64,000 bases of DNA from Catonia carolina (lineage: Eukaryota; Arthropoda; Insecta; Hemiptera; Achilidae), in assembly GCA_035578175.1 (NCBI GenBank), contig JAQMRL010000006.1, forward strand, positions 33,907,893 to 33,971,892, written 5' to 3'. Position 1 is the stretch's first letter, and each line of letters starts with the position of its first letter. Shown one piece after another: positions 1 to 11,507 of the stretch. The position numbers and the translations under genes were made by a program. The notes beneath the pieces were generated by a model, which was not told the origin of the DNA, did not search any database, and was given only the letters and a program-made list of their open reading frames with translations.

Positions 1-1039
1 TGAGTAGGTAAAATTTAAACATGGTGGGTGGTTCCAATGTATCAGATTGTGGTTTAATTTGTAAAGTTTATATTTGGAACAACCACTCACGGCCTCCTCA
101 TACTTTATATTCTTCTTTTTCTTCTGCTACTTTCGTCTAGCGGGAGCCATGTACAATTCAGTTTATATATTATTGTATAGGTTGATGGATCAATAAACCA
201 AAATATTGTTATTTTACTTATGAATAAAACATCTCTCGTGGTCCATAACGAAATAGTTTTTAGTCTTCCTGTTGTTATCTTCCGTAGTCCTATCCATTTT
301 ACTTACGCCTACAGGTTCGGTTTTAAAGTTGAGTCAAATAATATGTTTTTATTTCGCTTTGGTTTGCATTGGCTTAAAAGAATCATTTTCTGAGTTTTAA
401 AAAAGTTCGGTTCACTCAATATGTTCATTAAAGATAATAAATTCAAAAATTCGTGACAAGGTAGTTGTAGCCTATCCGACTATTAGTTCTACGTATGCAA
501 ACATCATCTCTGTTGTTCTGTGCAGTCAAATTCATCTCTCTGTCTGTTATTCTAACATCTTACCTCTAACCATATTTTAAACGTCTACTGACTGGTCTAG
601 AGATTTTTTAATAGGTCTATCCCTTACAAATATTGTTTTTTGCCATTCTTCAATGTCAGAATAATCTTTTACCTTTTTCAATACTTAAGTTTAGTTATAA
701 TTTCTCTTGAGAAATAGCTCAACATCACCAGGGGCTTTGTTACCTATTGAATCTTTTCTTGTACCCTTCATTCTTCTCTCAGATTTTTACTTAACACTTA
801 TTACCTTACGTTTCTATTTTATTTCAATCTTTTTTTATCTTTTCACTTGTTTGTTAATATTTCTACTATTTTACATTTCGATACTTTAAGGCTTACAGAG
901 CCATTAACTAACACGTTGAACTTAGTATACATTTTTGAAGCGTGAGATGCGTGAAAACATTCTAATCTAACCCCACTACTTTGCATTATTATTGGTTAAA
1001 CATTTTACATTTTTTTCTCTATATATCTTCTTTTTCCAA
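1..1039. other. No gene seen, AT-rich sequence
   Basis: AT-rich, T-rich sequence. Reading frames are short and show no recognisable domain. I see no TIRs, target-site duplication or RT motif. Probably decayed repeat or intergenic DNA. Confidence 0.5.
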
Positions 1040-1300
1040 CCAAGAATTAGGCCGCAGCTTGTTCCGAACTTATCTAACTCCACCTATAGAATCTCATCTA
1101 TCTCCATCTCCTAGGTCTACCGACATCCCTTTTACCTTTTGGAGCATACCAGTGCGCCTGCTTAGGTATCATGTGATCTGATATCCTTACCATGTGCTGT
1201 CTCTAACTTTGGCGATAATCCTTTATCTTTTCGTTCAAGTTGTAAATACCCAATTCTGACCTTCTTTCCTCATTCCTTATTCCGTCCAAGCGTGTAGGCC
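1040..1300 (-). pseudogene. RTE-like LINE 3' fragment, family C, degraded
   Basis: On the minus strand this matches, with many substitutions, the last part of the family C reverse transcriptase that is clear at 11508-12153. The shared stretch encodes the basic GRPRKRW-type C-terminus and the words around GTTCCGAAC and CATAGTGCCTGC. No open frame survives. It is a decayed 3' end of a non-LTR retrotransposon; no TSD is visible. Confidence 0.5.
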
Positions 1301-1984
1301 TACACTTAGTATATTTCAGTAGTATTTTTGGCAAGCATTATGTTAACCTTTCAGAAATATTTGTTATTGTTCTTTTCTTCGTCTTTTTCTTTAGTTTTCG
1401 TCACAATTGAAGCACTTGAGTCATTCAATGTTCATGTCTTTGAAGAACAAGCTGCAGAGTTAGTTTACTGATGTCTCTTTCACTGCTCTTTTATACTTAA
1501 AAATATTAATATTAATATTACTTTTAATATTTAACTTAAAGAACAAACATAGGTTAATAGACATACTTGCGCATAGATCCATTTGCAGTTATTTTTTCCA
1601 ATAATTGGACTAATTTGTTTTGTTTTTAGTGTAATTTCAGGATTAAAAGTTAATATTTATTGTTTGTTTTTTCTATATTTTTAATAATTTTGAGAAAATA
1701 AAATTTATTTCATTTCATTTATTTCATACGTATTAGTCTACCTAATTATATAATTCATAATGACTAAACTTACAGCTGATATTTTATTGTTTATGGATGT
1801 GTGTTTTTGTTTTTCCGAAAAACTATTTTGATCTATTTTTCAACTGAATATAATTCTTGTTTTCCAAAAACCTGTATTTTTTAACAACTCTTTGAAAGCT
1901 AAATTGTGGCTTCTGTGGATCATAAACTTGGTGGTCTATGTAATGTTGAAATCCGTGGTATGTTAGTAATATTTTTACATTACC
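1301..1984. other. No gene seen
   Basis: Low-complexity AT-rich sequence containing (ATT)n-like runs near 1505-1525. No coding signal or repeat boundary recognised. Confidence 0.5.
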
Positions 1985-2200
1985 TTTTCATAATAAATAT
2001 CTATTAATCCGTCGTAAATGATATATCTGGTTATGTAACATTTTTTTGTCATCAGTTTCTCGACTAGTTTGATGCAGTTCTCTAAGCTGTCTATCTTGCG
2101 TTATTCGTTTCATATCTACATACCTGTAACACCCTACATCGTTTGTAATTTGCTTTATACATTCTAACCTTTGCCTCCCCCTGCAATTCACTTCTTAATA

Positions 2201-3140
2201 TAGGCTGATTCAAAAAGAGCGCCGGTTTTGATATATCAAATTAAGAGATTTATTTTATTGAAAAACTGAAAATAAATACATCAACAAGTTCATCTTACCT
2301 TCCGATTTCATGTATGAAAAATGATGTCATGCATGTGTCCTCCTCTACTGCGCTGGCACGCATCAACTCTGTCCATGAAATTGGATATCACTGCACGACA
2401 AGTTTCGACTTCCATTTGCCCGATAACCCGTCGAATTAAACCCCATATACGGCAGTTCTGTTTATTAACAAAACCGTTTAAGTGGAAGTGCGCCTCATCA
2501 CTGAAAATGATTTTGTTTGCGAAGGTGTCATCATCCTGCCGTTTTCTCAATACCCAGTCAACAAACTGTCGTCTCTTCTGGTGGTCTGCCACTTTCAAAT
2601 GTTGCGTCAACTGAATTTTATACGGGTGATATTGGAGATCGTACCGAAGAATTCTCCGTACAGAATAACATCGTAAACCCAATTGTTGAGAACGGCGACG
2701 TATTGATTTTGCTGGGCTAACAGCTACACTGTCACGAACCAACGCAACGTTCTGCTCAGTTCGGCCAGAACGACGACGCCCAGAACTTTTAAGGTCGACT
2801 GTTGAACCCGTCTCAAAAAACTTTTTCATGAGCCTGCGAACTGTTGATTCATTCGGTGCTTCATTACGTCCTAGAGTACCGCGAAGTCGCCTGACAGTAG
2901 CCGCATAACTCTCTCCACTCTGGTAAAATGTTTTGACGATTAACACTCGTTGTGCAATAGTTAACTTCTCCATGGTTAGACACAGACTGCGAGAGTACTA
3001 CACTGCGAACAAGAGAAACTACAACTGAATCGTCAATCGGAATGTTCTCCGAAATAGAAATGAGGTCTAACAATGTTGCCAACCGATAAACAAAAATTTA
3101 CCAGCCGTTTAAAAACCGGTGCTCTTTTTGAATCACCCGT
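2201..3140 (-). mobile_element. Tc1/mariner-superfamily element, internally deleted
   Basis: A 940-bp element bounded by inverted repeats of about 27 bp. The left end contains TGATTCAAAAAGAGC and the right end the complement GCTCTTTTTGAATCA, with few mismatches. TA dinucleotides at 2199-2200 and 3141-3142 form the TSD typical of the superfamily. It carries one minus-strand reading frame (2308-2973) encoding a shortened transposase, and it sits inside a family B LINE, so it is younger than that LINE. The near-intact ends mean it could be mobilised in trans. Confidence 0.9.
2308..2973 (-). pseudogene. Mariner-like transposase with in-frame internal deletion (221 aa)
   Basis: Transposase of the insect Tc1/mariner-like group. 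Residues 1-60 form a first helix-turn-helix region, and residues 75-115 a second, arginine-rich one (SIRRRSQQLGL). The first catalytic Asp is seen at about residue 159 in IIFSDEAHFHLNGF. At about residue 178 (RIWG) the protein jumps directly to a C-terminal tail, RRVIGQMEVETCR, ending MHDIIFHT. Known full-length relatives are near 340-350 residues, so roughly 120-130 residues with the second and third catalytic acids are missing while the frame stays open. It should bind TIRs but cannot catalyse transposition. The start methionine fits the family N-terminus. Confidence 0.85.
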
Positions 3141-3899
3141 TATTACCCTCCATTACTGATAGACCATTACCTGGATGTCTTAAGATATGCCCCACTATCC
3201 TATCCCTTCTTCTGGTAAGATGTTTCCATGTACTTCATTTTTCATTCACTCGCCTAAGAATCTCTAAATTACTTGTTTTGTTCATCCCCCTAATCTTTAA
3301 CATTTTCCATAACACTGCATTTCAAAAGCTTCTATCCTCTTTCTTTCTACAGCCCCTATCACCCACGTTTTACTCTCGTATAATGCTACACTCCAAACAG
3401 TGTTTAAGAAATTTTTCCTAATCTGTAAGTCAATGTTTGTAGTTAGTGGCTGTTTTTTTTATTTTAAAAGCTTTTCCAGCTTAAGCAATTCTACTTTTGA
3501 TATCACTTATGCTTATAATAGCGTTTGTTATTTTACTCCCTAGATAGCAGAATTCCCCAACTTTCTCCTGTATTTTTTTGTCTACTTTTAAATTTCCCAT
3601 TTCTTCTAAACCACTCTTGCTGCAGCACAAAACTTTCATTTTGTTCTTATTAATTTTCGTGGAGTATTCCATACTCGTAATCTCATCCATTCCATTTAAG
3701 ATATCCTCTGGCTCTTTCTTTGTTTTAGCTAATACTACGATATCATCGGCGAGCTTAAGCGTTTTTATTGTTTCTATGTTACATACCCAATTAATATAAT
3801 ATTATTAGACCTATACTTTATTAATTAAGAGCCAAAATTTATCCTTAATACTACAATAATTAACTAAGTACAATTAAAAACCGTTTATTATTTATTTTA

Positions 3900-4385
3900 T
3901 TATGTCGGATTAGATATTATAATACTGTGACAAAACCCGTGTATCTGTACACGAGTGAATGCCTCAGAATGACCAAAGAGGCCGGTCTAAGAGAAATATT
4001 GAATTTGAGAGAAAAATTAAGATAATGGGTCCGAAGATAGTAGATGGGCAATATATGTTAACGAGATTGAGAAAAACTATACAAGGAAAATGAATAATTA
4101 TTAATAGAAACGATTAGAAAAAAGACTAAAATTTTACGAACACCATAATAGAATGGATGGCTACCCGTTGATAAAACAAATTTTTAAGACAATATACAAC
4201 TAAGGTTTCGGATAAATCGTTTAAAGAAGTAAGAAAGTATCGTATATTGAGAAATCTGGAATAAATCGAAAAACTTAATGAACCGAACCAAATTCAGAAC
4301 ACTAATTACGGATTTAAGGGCTTCCATGAAAAGCAAACACGGAACACCGAATAGACAGAAGAAAGAAGAAAAACTTACATTGAAC
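3900..4385 (+). pseudogene. RTE-like LINE C-terminal fragment, family G
   Basis: Plus-strand remnant. It reads RYYNTVIKPVYLYTSECLRM, which corresponds to the LYGSE-type thumb motif, then LREKIKIMGPKIVDGQ and RMDGYPLIKQIFKT. Close relatives are at 30460-31088 and 37687-38250. Stops and frame changes are frequent. No start, end or TSD is visible. Confidence 0.65.
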
Positions 4386-5819
4386 AAATGCTAAGTAAGA
4401 ATGGGGGCTGGAGAAAGAGCTTCCAGAAACTTCTTAAGTTACCTAACGTGGTCTACAATTTTGGCCCTATGCGAGGAAAGAATTAAGAATCTCTTAGTGA
4501 ATAGTAACCGCAAACTACTGCAAGTAGCAAATCCGAATTTTTTCATTTTACAGGAAAAAATGTTTTGGGTAACAAAATTGAATCGAACCAGATACCTTTA
4601 AATTGAAACGCGAGCACTCAATTAATACGATATTCGGTATTCTAATAAAATAATTTCAACTATTAAATTGAACTACTTATAGGCTATTTATGAAAATTTT
4701 GTGCACAAAAGAAAAAATAAATTAAAATTTTAATAAATTCATTCTTAGTAAATGTAAATTTAGTAAAACCTTTATATTTTTTTGAATGGGTGAATTTCAT
4801 TGCGATTTTGCGGTTGACATATCAGACCTTGTTTACGGGGAATTGGTAGAGAAATTCCTTTTTGCGGTATAGTGAGTTTCGGATTGAAACGAAAAAGCTT
4901 TAGTTCCAGTAAATCGTTTACAGTGTAACAAACAGGGGTTACTCGTAAAAAAAGAAAAAGGCATAAGCAGCCAGTTTAGAGAAGTTTTGATCAGACTAAC
5001 TAAACTAGCCAGCTAAACTAGGGCGAATGGAGCCCACCTGGTTTTCTAGAAACGGTCAATAGGTTTCGCAAACGACCCAGAAAATGAAGGTATAAACGAC
5101 AGGGACCTATTTCACCCCATGCTATGTTAGTTACCAGGTGTTTGCTAATGAATGGAAGGGCCTCAGTGATTTGTCGTCTTTACTATTGTTGTAAACGTCT
5201 ACTTACAAACACCTACACACAATCGAATACAAATCTCACACAAACAACGCCTGTAAACATACAATACAAATGGGGCTATTCGATACAATTACACCGGACA
5301 CACGGAATGTTAGCTTCACGACTATTTGTCAAAAGAAAATTCATGGTATTACACAAGTAAAAAAAAATTTAGATGACTTTCAAAGAAGAACGTTCATTCT
5401 TGGAATAAATTTAATACATTTTTATGTACCTCTAAATATAGTAGGAGTGTGAAATAAATGGTTTAGCTATTTTTACTCACGTTTGTGATTGTATGGTAGA
5501 TTCTTGTATTAACATTATTGCGTTAATATGATCTTACTTCCGGTAGAAGATTGAAATATTCTTCTATGTAATGATTTCTTTGGAAAGACATACATAAACG
5601 TTTAGGTTATTTTATTAGCAGAACAATTATGTTCCTATATCCATTATTTTTAAATAACTATAAAATTTAAGTTGACATCCAGTTTTTAAAAAAAGATAAT
5701 ATAAATCTTACCTATATGTTAATCTTCATATAGTAATATATTTTCAGTGATTTTTTTAACCGATTTTGGTACTGTATTCATAGGAAAATGGTAATAGACA
5801 CCCAATATTAAATCTAAAA
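4386..5819. other. No gene seen
   Basis: AT-rich. Open frames at 4401-4601, 5124-5360 and 5270-5452 show no domain and have no family-like composition. No repeat boundary recognised. Confidence 0.45.
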
Positions 5820-6211
5820 TTGTTGTTTAGGTCATCAGCTGAAAGGCTGATTTGAACCTGTAGAGGTTTTACTAAGTAAAACGAGGAGTGAGGTGGTTTA
5901 CCATGCCTTCCTCACTGAGTAGAAAAGTACTCTTATCAACATGCCGGACCCTCTAAAAAGCACATATTTTCCACTCTGCAAATTAAACTTTCACTTTATT
6001 CACTACAGGGTCTGACTGTAATGAAATTCATTACTTTCAGAGGAGATAACTCTGATTAGGGTATTTTACACCTCTACCTCTTTTGTTCTTAAATGGTTCA
6101 GTCATTTAATTGGCTGATAATGTGATAAGAAACAGAACTATTTTTTGTATCCCTGTAACCAACAGATCGAGTGCAATTAATTTAACACTCCACCTGCCCT
6201 TTATGGGCATA
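5820..6211 (-). repeat. RepB SINE-like repeat, near full length
   Basis: Minus-strand copy of RepB. In element orientation it starts around CCCATAAAGGGCAGG and ends GACCTAAACAAC. Hallmarks are GACACTAATCAGAG-like, CAGCCAGACCC-like and CCTCTAGAGGTTC-like blocks in the same order as in the copies at 15408-15801 and 52076-52472. The TSD is unclear here. Confidence 0.8.
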
Positions 6212-6254
6212 AAAATTTAAGTCGTTCATTACAAAAGTCATAATTTATAATATT

Positions 6255-6655
6255 TTCTGTATAACGCTTAGTTTAGCGGTAATTAGAGAATTTTTCTGTT
6301 ATTTTCATGACAATCTGAAAAAATCTATTTCTTAATATTTCAGCTAATGTATGGATTTTACGACAAAAGTTTATATAATCAAATTTATAGAAAATTAAAC
6401 GATCTACAACTTTTATTTTGAGAATTTTTCTCTACTGAGCTTAGTTTAGCGTGAAAGAGTGATATTCCGTAGTTTTAAACCAAACTGAGGTTGATTTTCA
6501 TTTTGCGTTTTTCACTCATGATTAAAATTAGGTTATGTTTATTGACTTTAGTTTTTTGTTTATTTCATATGTTTAATTGCTAATGTTAGGTTGTATTGTT
6601 AATTATTTACATTGTAAAGAGAAAATTGTGTGAGTGTTTCACACCAAATTTTTAT
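6255..6655 (+). repeat. RepA Helentron-like repeat, 3' part
   Basis: Plus-strand copy of the 3' half of RepA. It contains CGCTTAGTTTAGCGG, CCAAACTGAGGTTGATTTTC and the 3' hairpin GTGTGAGTGTTTCACAC at about 6628-6645. It begins directly after a RepB copy and lacks the 5' half with the GT microsatellite. Confidence 0.75.
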
Positions 6656-6659
6656 ACAT

Positions 6660-7399
6660 ATTTTCATAATTTACCTTCCGTGGTAATATTTTACGAATTC
6701 TGTATTTTTAAGTACATTTAACAATGATTTAGCCGAGCTAAACATGATCATTTGAGCTTATTTATAAATGAGTCAATAGGTGACGTAACAGTACATATCA
6801 TAAAATATTAGAATACCTAAATTATATTTCGTTTCGTAAAAAACATAAATTTCAAAATAAATGTCAGGTTATACCTTAAAATATCTATGTATTGTATTTT
6901 TATAGTAAAACAAAAAATAATTAATAAAACACACCGTAAAATAATTTTCTGAATTTAAACATCAAATAACGGGTTAAGTGTTTACACACGATTTTTACTA
7001 CTCATAACATTAAGAATAAGTTAACTAACTAAAAAGATACAACAAATTTAGTTTATTTAATAACTTGTAATTTATAATTCAAATAAATCAAAATTTCTTA
7101 TGTAACGAATTTCTCTTATTATTTAAAAAAATAAATTAATATTTTCTAGGATGTATTTATAAGGCCTGATATAAACGTTAATATAATATACGAGTACCTC
7201 TTAATAAATTCCATATTGACTTTATGTTCGTGTATTATTCATTAGATACAAAAACATAAGCATAAATAATACTGAATAGAATCATTAACGTACAGTAAAT
7301 TTTATATCTTTAATTTTAAAAATGTATTTATCTATTTTTTTGTAATTATAAATACAGTAACATCTAGCTCTCATCTTGCGAACAACATAAAAAAACAAG
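6660..7399. other. No gene seen
   Basis: Very AT-rich, no reading frame of note, no recognisable repeat ends. Confidence 0.5.
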
Positions 7400-7998
7400 A
7401 ACCCAATTAGAGTCCCTCGAGCAACTTTCGGAATGGATCGGTCTGAGAATATCCTACGAAAAGACGAAAATCATGGTCAGAGATCCACTCTGCATAAGTT
7501 GCGTAATGGTTAACGAACACAACTAGAACTTGTGGAAAAATTTAAATATTTCGGAGAAATCATAACCAATTGTCTTAATGAAAGACCCATATGACATGAA
7601 AAAATTAATACACTCAAGAAATCTCTGATTACCACTCAAAACATCTATAACGAGAAATGTCTGTCAACCAAAACTAACCTAAGACACTACCAAACAGTGG
7701 TTCTCCCAGGAATCCACTATTCCAGCGAAACGGGCCATATCGCTAAGGAAACACCGATAGAATTGAGAAAAAAGAAAGCAATAGAAAAATCAGCTAAGTA
7801 CAACCAACTAGTCAAGACTAACATGGTAACATTTGAACCAAAAACCAGAAGAGTGTACAACAGGGTGTTTACCGATAAAGACCGGAAACAGAGATCGGAA
7901 CGTTTTAAGAAAATGTGGGCGAAACGAAAGGAAGCCATGCTTAGGAGAGCGCGCTTTTCAAAGATGCCCAACACCAGAACAGATCTAAACTTGAACTA
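7400..7998 (+). pseudogene. RTE-like LINE RT/C-terminal remnant, family G
   Basis: Plus-strand RT remnant in shifting frames. It reads LESLEQLSEWIGLRISYEKT (the segment after the catalytic box), then KFKYFGEIITN, LKKSLITTQNIYNEKC, RHYQTVVLPGIHYSSET and the open basic tail at 7697-7999 (RKQRSERFKKMWAKRKEAML). At least three frameshifts. The tail resembles other family G 3' ends such as 8750-9030. No TSD found. Confidence 0.7.
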
Positions 7999-8039
7999 GA
8001 GTGATCCTATGAGGTCTCAAAAGTAAAAAAAAATATATA

Positions 8040-8200
8040 CAGGCTGTATAGTAAAATTCGATTAGATTGAAGTCGGTTGTAACAAAAATCCGGTAATAAC
8101 GTATGAAATAGAAAATTTGGTTGGTCTTAAGTTTTATTAACACATTGTAAAGTCTGATATATTGGAAATGGAATCCGGTTATAGCGAATGAATTCATCTT
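8040..8200 (+). repeat. Dispersed repeat shared with 54715-54865
   Basis: About 150 bp recurs in diverged form at 54715-54865. Both contain GAAGTCGGTTGTAAC, a GGTAATAACGTATGAAAT-like segment, TTGGTTGG/TTAGTTGG and AACACATTGTA. No terminal repeats or coding frame seen, so the element type is unknown. Confidence 0.5.
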
Positions 8201-8749
8201 CCTTGTAAATATTTTATGACGATTTTAGGTTACAAAATAACTAACAAACCACTATAAACAATTTTTTAAATAGTATTATATTATTTTTTTATTTTTTCCA
8301 TTAATGTTACTTGTATACATTAAATGATTTTTGTGCAGTCTGTGTTTAAATGAAGTACCTCTGTATCACGTGTTTAAATAATCACCGAAAATGTAAAAGT
8401 GTTGACAAATTTTATATTAGCTGTCATAATAGAATTTGGCGGCAAACCCGATATTTGTGTCTACTAAATGCACTTTTTGAATTCGATATTAAGTTACAAA
8501 AAAAGTTGATAATTAGTTGAAATAATTGAAAAATTTGTTTATCTTGGCAACGACTTAGATTGTGTTTTAAGCGTTTTAGGCCTAAATTTTTTCGTACAAA
8601 CTTACACATAAATATTTTCAGACGATCTAATGTATCAATATCATTGTATATAATATTACCTAATACTAAATCAGAAATAAATAAATATAGAATAATATAA
8701 ACAGAAAAAATTAATATTTTATATAAAATAAAAATAATAAAGACACAAT
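8201..8749. other. No gene seen
   Basis: AT-rich sequence without recognisable coding content; the 61-codon minus-strand frame at 8424-8609 has no family signature. Confidence 0.5.
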
Positions 8750-9030
8750 CAGAAAAAGAAAAACAAAATTTTTTGACATTATCTTCAGAACGGAAAAGAC
8801 ATACCTAAACTCCTAATGGATCACTTTCTAAACAAGAAAATCAAACCGAGGTGGTTTGAAAAAACTGCGAAGACTAAAAGATATAAAAATAGAAACAGGA
8901 GAAGCACATGATAGGCAAACATCTACCAATAAAATCAACAACGTTGGTAATTTCCAGGTACGAGAATCAAGACCTCGCGGTGCAAGAACTAGAACATGAG
9001 AAGAAAGGATGAAAAAATACTGAGAAAATC
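8750..9030 (+). pseudogene. RTE-like LINE 3' end fragment, family G
   Basis: Translated on the plus strand this gives a basic tail with EERMKKYXENRK-like endings, matching the pattern of the family G C-terminus at 7900-7990. Stops interrupt it. It directly abuts a RepA derivative. Confidence 0.5.
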
Positions 9031-9090
9031 GAAAACAACAAATCTGTATTAACATGTTCCAAAGTGGACCTAACGTAAAAATAAATTTTA

Positions 9091-9349
9091 AAAAAATCTG
9101 GTGTGAAACACTCACACGACTTTCTCTTGCCAATGCAAATAATGAACAATATAACCGAATTTTAGCAATAAAATATTAGAAATAAACAAAAAACTAACCT
9201 CAAAAAACATAACCTAATTTTAATCATGAATATAAGAGGCAAAATGAAAATCAACCTCAGTTTGGCTTAAAAATACGAAAAATCACTTTCACGCTCAACT
9301 AGGCACTGTAGACAAAAATGCAAATTCATATCTGGCAAGAGAAAGTAAT
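9091..9349 (-). repeat. RepA deletion derivative, both termini kept
   Basis: Minus-strand copy of about 260 bp. It keeps the 5' terminal motif ACTTTCTCTTGCC (complement at 9334-9346), then jumps directly into the 3' quarter with CCAAACTGAGGTTGATTTTC. It ends with the subterminal complement GGCAAGAGAAAGT and the hairpin GTGTGAGTGTTTCACAC (9101-9117). This short copy defines the two termini of the family well. Confidence 0.8.
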
Positions 9350-10140
9350 AACTATATAAGCTAAAATAATGTAAAAATTATAAGTATAGTGCCCGCGTCA
9401 CGAAAGAAGTCCGTTGTGTTTGAAGAGCTCTATTTCAATAACGACCGAACAGAAAAGTTTTAACTCTACAACAAATTAAAGTCTGTTCTTTCCTGCGTTG
9501 ATTTGTTTGACTTAATTTCTTTATTAAAAAATTTGTCGGAGATACAGTTTTAATTTACATAAAACTTATCCAGTTCTAAGCCGGTTTTCTGTTAATGTGC
9601 TTTTTAAACGTCTGTTACTTCATCCAGACTTTACATAAAAAATTGGGGTTTAAATATTTTGAATATCACAGTTTTCTCTATAATGTGAATATTTTAAAAG
9701 TAAAATCTGATGTTCGGTTTTAATATGGTGTCCATTTAAAAAAAAAGTGCTATTTTAGGTCCATGTAAAGATAGAGAAGTGATTTTTCGACTGAACCATG
9801 CATTTTGAAAACAGGTTTGTTCCAAGTATAGCCTTTTGCTATTATAATTACAAATAAAACAGAAATGGAAGTGTAGTGGAAATAGAAAATTTTATTTAAT
9901 TGGTTGACGGACAACTGTCCTTCATAGCGGACTTGTTTCGTGGCGCGCACTTTTTTAAAGGGTGTCTTCTATGCATCTGTAGTGATAGGTAAAAAGCCTT
10001 GATTTAAAAATAGTCATTTTTAAGAGAAGCAAATGAAAATTTGAGACAGTATAATTTATATATTTTTTATTATTTAAGAATAGTTTTTGCAATTTTGTCT
10101 CTTCCAAAATTGGTTTTTATAATTTGTTATACATTTCTTT
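9350..10140. other. No gene seen
   Basis: AT-rich sequence, no recognised domain or repeat ends. The flank at 10141-10150 is the left TSD of the next element. Confidence 0.5.
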
Positions 10141-10147
10141 TGTTTTC

Positions 10148-10150
<3 letters not shown>

Positions 10151-10190
<40 letters not shown>

Positions 10191-11065
10191 TTTAATAACT
10201 TTATTTGCAACTATATACTACGATACAACGAGCAAATTAGATGACAGTAAACAAAGGATGACAAGGAAAAAAAATTTATAAAAAATAAACAAAAATAAAT
10301 AAATGAAAAAGAACAGTGATACCCATTGGTATATGTTCTATGAAATAAAGTTCATGATACATGAATGATAAATAACAACATAAGAAAAAAAAAAGAAAGA
10401 AAAAGAAAATAAATCACTTTATAGAAGATCTCTGGCCCATTGACGTTTCAACCTGCGCTGCGGATTTCCTGGTAGTGATGCATCCGATAATTTGGTGATT
10501 AATTCGTTGGGGTGATCATGCAATTTTCTGTGAAAAACACTGTAGCTGGACTTAACTATACTTCACTTATGAACGGAATATTAAGGTCGTCATGTAGAAT
10601 TTTGTTGTTGACATAAAAAGGTGCGCAGGTGATTAAACGTAGGCATTTTGACTGAAAGGCTTGTAATTTTTGTAGATTGCTCGGTTTAGCTGTGCCATAA
10701 ATTTGTAGTCCATAGGTCCATATTGGTTTGAGATAAACTTTGTATAGTAATAGTTTAGATTTTAGAGTCAGTGAAGAGCGGCGTCCAAGAAGTCGAAATA
10801 GTTCTTTCAATTTGGAGTTCAAAGTCAGTCTTTTGGTTTTTATATGAGTCGCCCAGGTGAGTCTCTTGTCAAGGTGAATTCCAAGGTATTTAACTTTTTG
10901 TCGTTGTGGTACCGGTTTATTGTCGAGGAATAGTTGAGGACATTCGCCTTTCCGGAGAGAAAAGGTGACATGCACTGATTTTGAAGCGTTGAATTGGATC
11001 CTCCAGATTTTTAACCAATAATTTAAAAAGTTAATGTGACTTTGTAAATTATTACTTGCTGCTTC
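10151..11065 (-). mobile_element. Jockey-like LINE, 5'-truncated, poly(A) tail, TSD
   Basis: A 5'-truncated non-LTR retrotransposon on the minus strand. It ends in a 37-nt poly(A) tail (37 T at 10151-10187) and is flanked by the 10-bp TSD TGTTTTCTAC at 10141-10150 and 11066-11075. Its 5' end lies inside the RT/C-terminal coding region. The 3' UTR-like part spans about 10188-10430. A 188-bp segment over the 5' junction is duplicated to the right. The long pure tail suggests a fairly recent insertion. Confidence 0.9.
10430..11065 (-). pseudogene. Jockey-like RT thumb/C-terminal fragment
   Basis: The minus-strand frame enters at the truncated 5' end and runs to a stop at 10556. It includes NYWLKIWRIQFNASKS, VKYLGIHLDKRLTWATHI and LKPIWTYGLQIYG; the last two are hallmark thumb-region motifs of Jockey-clade RTs. 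A frameshift or stop near 10556 separates it from a C-terminal tail that resumes around 10440 (PQRRLKRQWARDLL, read in another frame). Relatives are at 26174-26596 and 32200-32412. The catalytic FADD box is absent because of 5' truncation. Confidence 0.85.
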
Positions 11066-11291
11066 TGTTTTCTACTTAACTACGAAAATAAAAATTTCTT
11101 TTATTTATTGTCGAGGAATAGTTGAGGACATTCGCCTTTCCGGAGAGAAAAGGTGACATGCACTGATTTTGAAGCGTTGAATTGGATCCTCCAGATTTTT
11201 AACCAATTATTTAAAAAGTTAATGTGACTTTGTAAATTATTACTTGCTGCTTCTGTTTTCTACTTAACTACGAAAATAAAAATTTCTTTTA
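10916..11291. repeat. 188-bp tandem duplication over a LINE 5' junction
   Basis: Two adjacent copies, 10916-11103 and 11104-11291, differ at one base that I can see (ACCAATAATTT versus ACCAATTATTT). Each holds the 5' end of the Jockey-like LINE, the right TSD and 28 bp of flank. TTTA occurs at the boundary and may be microhomology. The duplication happened after the LINE inserted. Confidence 0.9.
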
Positions 11292-11507
11292 CGTCTACGC
11301 TGTGGCCTTTTTTCGGGGGGGAGGGAGTTCACGACTTTCGACTTTTACACTGTTTACAGTGTAGGCCTAACTTAATACCTTTTGACCTGGTAAATTCTTA
11401 CCATAGTTACTTAAGCCACGAGTTTGCTTTTGGTTTCTTGTCATTTTGACCATTTTGAATTGATTTTTTCGCAGTTGATATTGGTGAAATAATAAACTAC
11501 TATTAGT

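Larger units (their letters stand above)
1985..3800 (-). pseudogene. RTE-like LINE RT remnant, family B, split by a mariner-type insertion
   Basis: Minus-strand remnant of the RT and C-terminal part of a non-LTR retrotransposon. Reading down from 3800 it gives the catalytic-box variant LADDIVVLAKTKKE, then the thumb motif VGEFCYLGSKIT (3481-3690), SDIKSRIA and NIDLQIRKNFLK. Beyond the insertion it gives GRQRLECIKQITNDVGC and a REL-HQTSRETDD end (1988-2191). The same end occurs on the plus strand at 31090-31405 and 55078-55690. The element at 2201-3140 lies inside, and removing it restores continuity with the 31-kb copy. Several stops and frameshifts make it a pseudogene. RTE-like is my family assignment and is approximate. 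Confidence 0.8.

Noticed and set aside
5124..5452. Overlapping frames of 78 and 60 codons
   Set aside because: No recognisable domain, no splice context, and lengths expected by chance.
10041..10244. Frame with a run of phenylalanines
   Set aside because: Produced by reading through the poly(T) complement of a LINE poly(A) tail.
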